Positions 6,030 through 7,348 of a DNA stretch of 7,348 nucleotides are shown piece by piece. Source of the stretch: an uncultured Acidobacteriota bacterium (lineage in GTDB: Bacteria > Acidobacteriota > Terriglobia > Terriglobales > Acidobacteriaceae); contig CAILBQ010000803.1 of assembly GCA_903832475.1 (NCBI GenBank), positions 1 through 7,348 of the forward strand. Direction: 5' to 3'. Both the position numbers and the translations under genes were made by a program. Below the pieces are notes generated by a model that had not been told where the DNA came from, searched no databases, and was given only the letters and a program-made list of their open reading frames with translations. Positions within the stretch are counted from its first letter, which is position 1, and each line of letters opens with the position of its first letter.

Positions 6030-6184
6030 GTTTCTTTAGATGAATTCTCTATCGGGGATTCTGAGATACAAACCATCTTAACCTATCAGAGCTGAGGAGA
6101 TTAGGATCGGAGAATTCGGCTGCCGGGACAAGGCATTTCCAGATCGGCAAGTTGCGAAACCAAACGACCCTGTGACTCATGCCG

Positions 6185-7249
6185 CTATTCCGGACCGAGC
6201 CTAGGATTCCGCTTGGCTCCCCTGTTCTTTACAAGAGCACCGTGGAGCCGGTCACTACCGGACCGGATAAAAAATCGGGCCCAGTCGTCGGGCTTGAACC
6301 CCTCCTGGATCCAATGAACCCAGTGCCCGAGTGCGGTCTGCTGTCCATATTCCGGGTTCATCCGATAGCGCTGCCAGCCGATCTTCTTGTCGCAGCGTAT
6401 CACGCCCTTCCAGAGTACGACGCCTAGCTGATCCTCGATTGTGAGGTTGTCACCCTCGCAGATGGTCTCCAGGGCCTCACGCCCATGTCGGCGTTCGTCA
6501 TCGATTGTCCAGATGACGCCTTCAGTTCCCGTTTCGAAGAAATCGATCAATTCTCCTTCGATTCGTCCCGTCTTCTGGCCAGCTACGGGCTTTGGGACCT
6601 CAACCGACAAGGCGACCCTTCCAACCGTGTATCCATCCTCACTAAGGCGGATCGTTAGCACTCCAACAGTCCATTCACCGTTTAGGGGAACGTTGTGCTG
6701 CACAACCTGAATCCGGCTTGGTTTGAATGCCTGTGCCATTGAGAGAACGCGTTCCGTGAGCGGTTTCCCGCGTTCATCAGACAACAATTCGAACACAGTG
6801 CCGTACGGCGACCAGTCCCCTTGCCCGATTGTAGGATACTGGCGTCCTAGAAGCTCAGCCCGTCTCCGGTAACGCTTTCCCAGGACGGACTCTCGCCGCA
6901 TTTGGATGACGGCCGCTTTGATCACGCTCGAAGATCGATAAATCGGGCCGACGTCATGGAGGACGGGGACCAAGGCCCATTCGACAAGAGAACGAACGTC
7001 CTTCTGAAGAGCAGTCGGGTACGTCCTGACGTCCACGAGACGATAGCGATTCGGGGCGAAAGGTGAACTATCGAGAGCGCCAATGAGGCAATCGAATAGT
7101 CCGAGAACCTGTCTGGCCACTGTGATGTCCCGAACCGCGGCATTTTCGAGCCGCTTCAGCGATTCCATGGGCGCAGGAAGGATCTCGGTCCTTCTCTTGG
7201 CACTCCTCGCCTCTTTCACACCTTTGGAAGTCTTCATGGGGTGCCTCAT
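6185..7249 (-). CDS. Conserved-looking hypothetical protein of about 354 residues
   Basis: I do not recognise this protein. From the ATG at 7249 it has a basic N-terminus (M-K-T-S-K-G-V-K-E-A-R-S-A-K-R-R), a helical segment, a basic middle part (R-R-E-S-V-L-G-K-R-Y-R-R-R), and a strand-rich region. The end contains W-K-G-V-I-R-C-D-K-K-I-G-W and G-H-W-V-H-W-I-Q-E-G-F-K-P-D-D-W, a Trp-rich patch that looks like a compact conserved domain. There is no signal peptide or transmembrane segment, so it is probably cytoplasmic. A GGAG at 7260-7257 lies 7 bp before this ATG; a GAGG at 7247-7244 lies 6 bp before an in-frame ATG at 7237, which is an equally good start. The frame is open to the right edge, but that part is Ala/Pro/Gly-rich and looks non-coding. 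It lies upstream of, and separate from, the TAC operon. Confidence 0.65.
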   Translation of the reverse strand: MRHPMKTSKGVKEARSAKRRTEILPAPMESLKRLENAAVRDITVARQVLGLFDCLIGALDSSPFAPNRYRLVDVRTYPTALQKDVRSLVEWALVPVLHDVGPIYRSSSVIKAAVIQMRRESVLGKRYRRRAELLGRQYPTIGQGDWSPYGTVFELLSDERGKPLTERVLSMAQAFKPSRIQVVQHNVPLNGEWTVGVLTIRLSEDGYTVGRVALSVEVPKPVAGQKTGRIEGELIDFFETGTEGVIWTIDDERRHGREALETICEGDNLTIEDQLGVVLWKGVIRCDKKIGWQRYRMNPEYGQQTALGHWVHWIQEGFKPDDWARFFIRSGSDRLHGALVKNRGAKRNPRLGPE

Positions 7250-7256
7250 TTTGAGT

Positions 7257-7260
7257 CTCC
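7257..7260 (-). promoter_or_regulatory. Ribosome binding site deciding the start of the 354-residue protein
   Basis: GGAG on the minus strand, 7 bp before the ATG at 7249. It supports this start over the upstream in-frame TTG at 7330, although a second GAGG also suits the ATG at 7237. Confidence 0.5.
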
Positions 7261-7348
7261 AGAAATGGTCACCCCGCCGATAGCGTATTTCACAACCAGG
7301 AGGAGGAGCAGCAGCTCCACAGCCCTCCAATAGCCTAGCGGCGGGAGC

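Noticed and set aside
6042..6117. Inverted repeat GAATTCTC (6042-6049) and GAGAATTC (6110-6117)
   Set aside because: The arms are only 8 bp and 60 bp apart with no U-tract, so they do not make a terminator; a chance pair is likely.
7250..7348. N-terminal extension of the 354-residue protein to the TTG at 7330 or beyond the edge
   Set aside because: The extra residues are low-complexity Ala/Pro/Gly, and good ribosome binding sites precede the ATGs at 7249 and 7237.
1..7348. Insertion sequence, integrase, CRISPR array or tRNA attachment site
   Set aside because: No transposase or recombinase motif, short regularly spaced repeats or tRNA-like sequence were seen on either strand.

Overview
The window is a compact, almost entirely minus-strand accessory region of a bacterial chromosome or large replicon. 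The RHS core remnants carry the RDPIEE/GG/NLYGFCGNDP signature. Together with the style of the toxin-antitoxin-chaperone genes, this recalls Verrucomicrobiota such as Opitutaceae. That placement is an impression from protein motifs, not a demonstration. No rRNA, tRNA, transposase, integrase or CRISPR array is visible. Base composition is patchy: sampled 60-base stretches run from about 43-52% GC in the PIN gene, tip 1 and lipoprotein 1 to about 68-72% in RHS tip 2, as expected of a mosaic.

Layout in transcription order, from high to low coordinates. (1) 7249-6185: an unrecognised protein of about 354 residues. (2) 6029-5995: a regulatory gap with a TTGACG -35-like element and a perfect 16-bp palindrome, a likely autoregulatory operator. 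(3) 5970-4621: a toxin-antitoxin-chaperone (TAC) operon made of an MqsR-like toxin, an Xre-type antitoxin with a C-terminal extension, and a SecB-like chaperone. These three genes overlap each other. (4) 4568-3612: a PIN/DUF4935-type ribonuclease-like protein. (5) 3612-1751: the end of an RHS core fused to a glycine/alanine-rich segment and a GHSLG alpha/beta-hydrolase (lipase-like) tip, overlapping a lipoprotein gene. (6) 1723 to beyond position 1: a second, diverged copy of the same arrangement, an RHS tip with a GHSLG hydrolase followed by another lipoprotein. The second lipoprotein runs off the left edge and opens at 594.

The most interesting reading is of two tandem, displaced RHS tip/immunity cassettes. 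Each pairs a putative lipase toxin with an adjacent predicted lipoprotein. This fits known antibacterial lipase effectors, whose immunity proteins are often periplasmic or membrane-anchored. The two cassettes share about 75% DNA identity over an ungapped 170-bp core segment 1,790 bp apart, then diverge into different tips and apparently unrelated lipoproteins. Neither has a full RHS core. Tip 1 begins in the middle of the core, at F-I-N-R-D-P, 27 bp after the preceding lipoprotein stop, and has no convincing start. They may be a silent reserve of tips that can recombine into a full-length rhs gene elsewhere. They lie directly downstream of the TAC operon, with TGATG and ATGA couplings from the PIN gene onward, so one transcript could in principle run from the TAC promoter through every toxin and lipoprotein. 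Whether the TAC acts as an addiction module for the reserve is inference.
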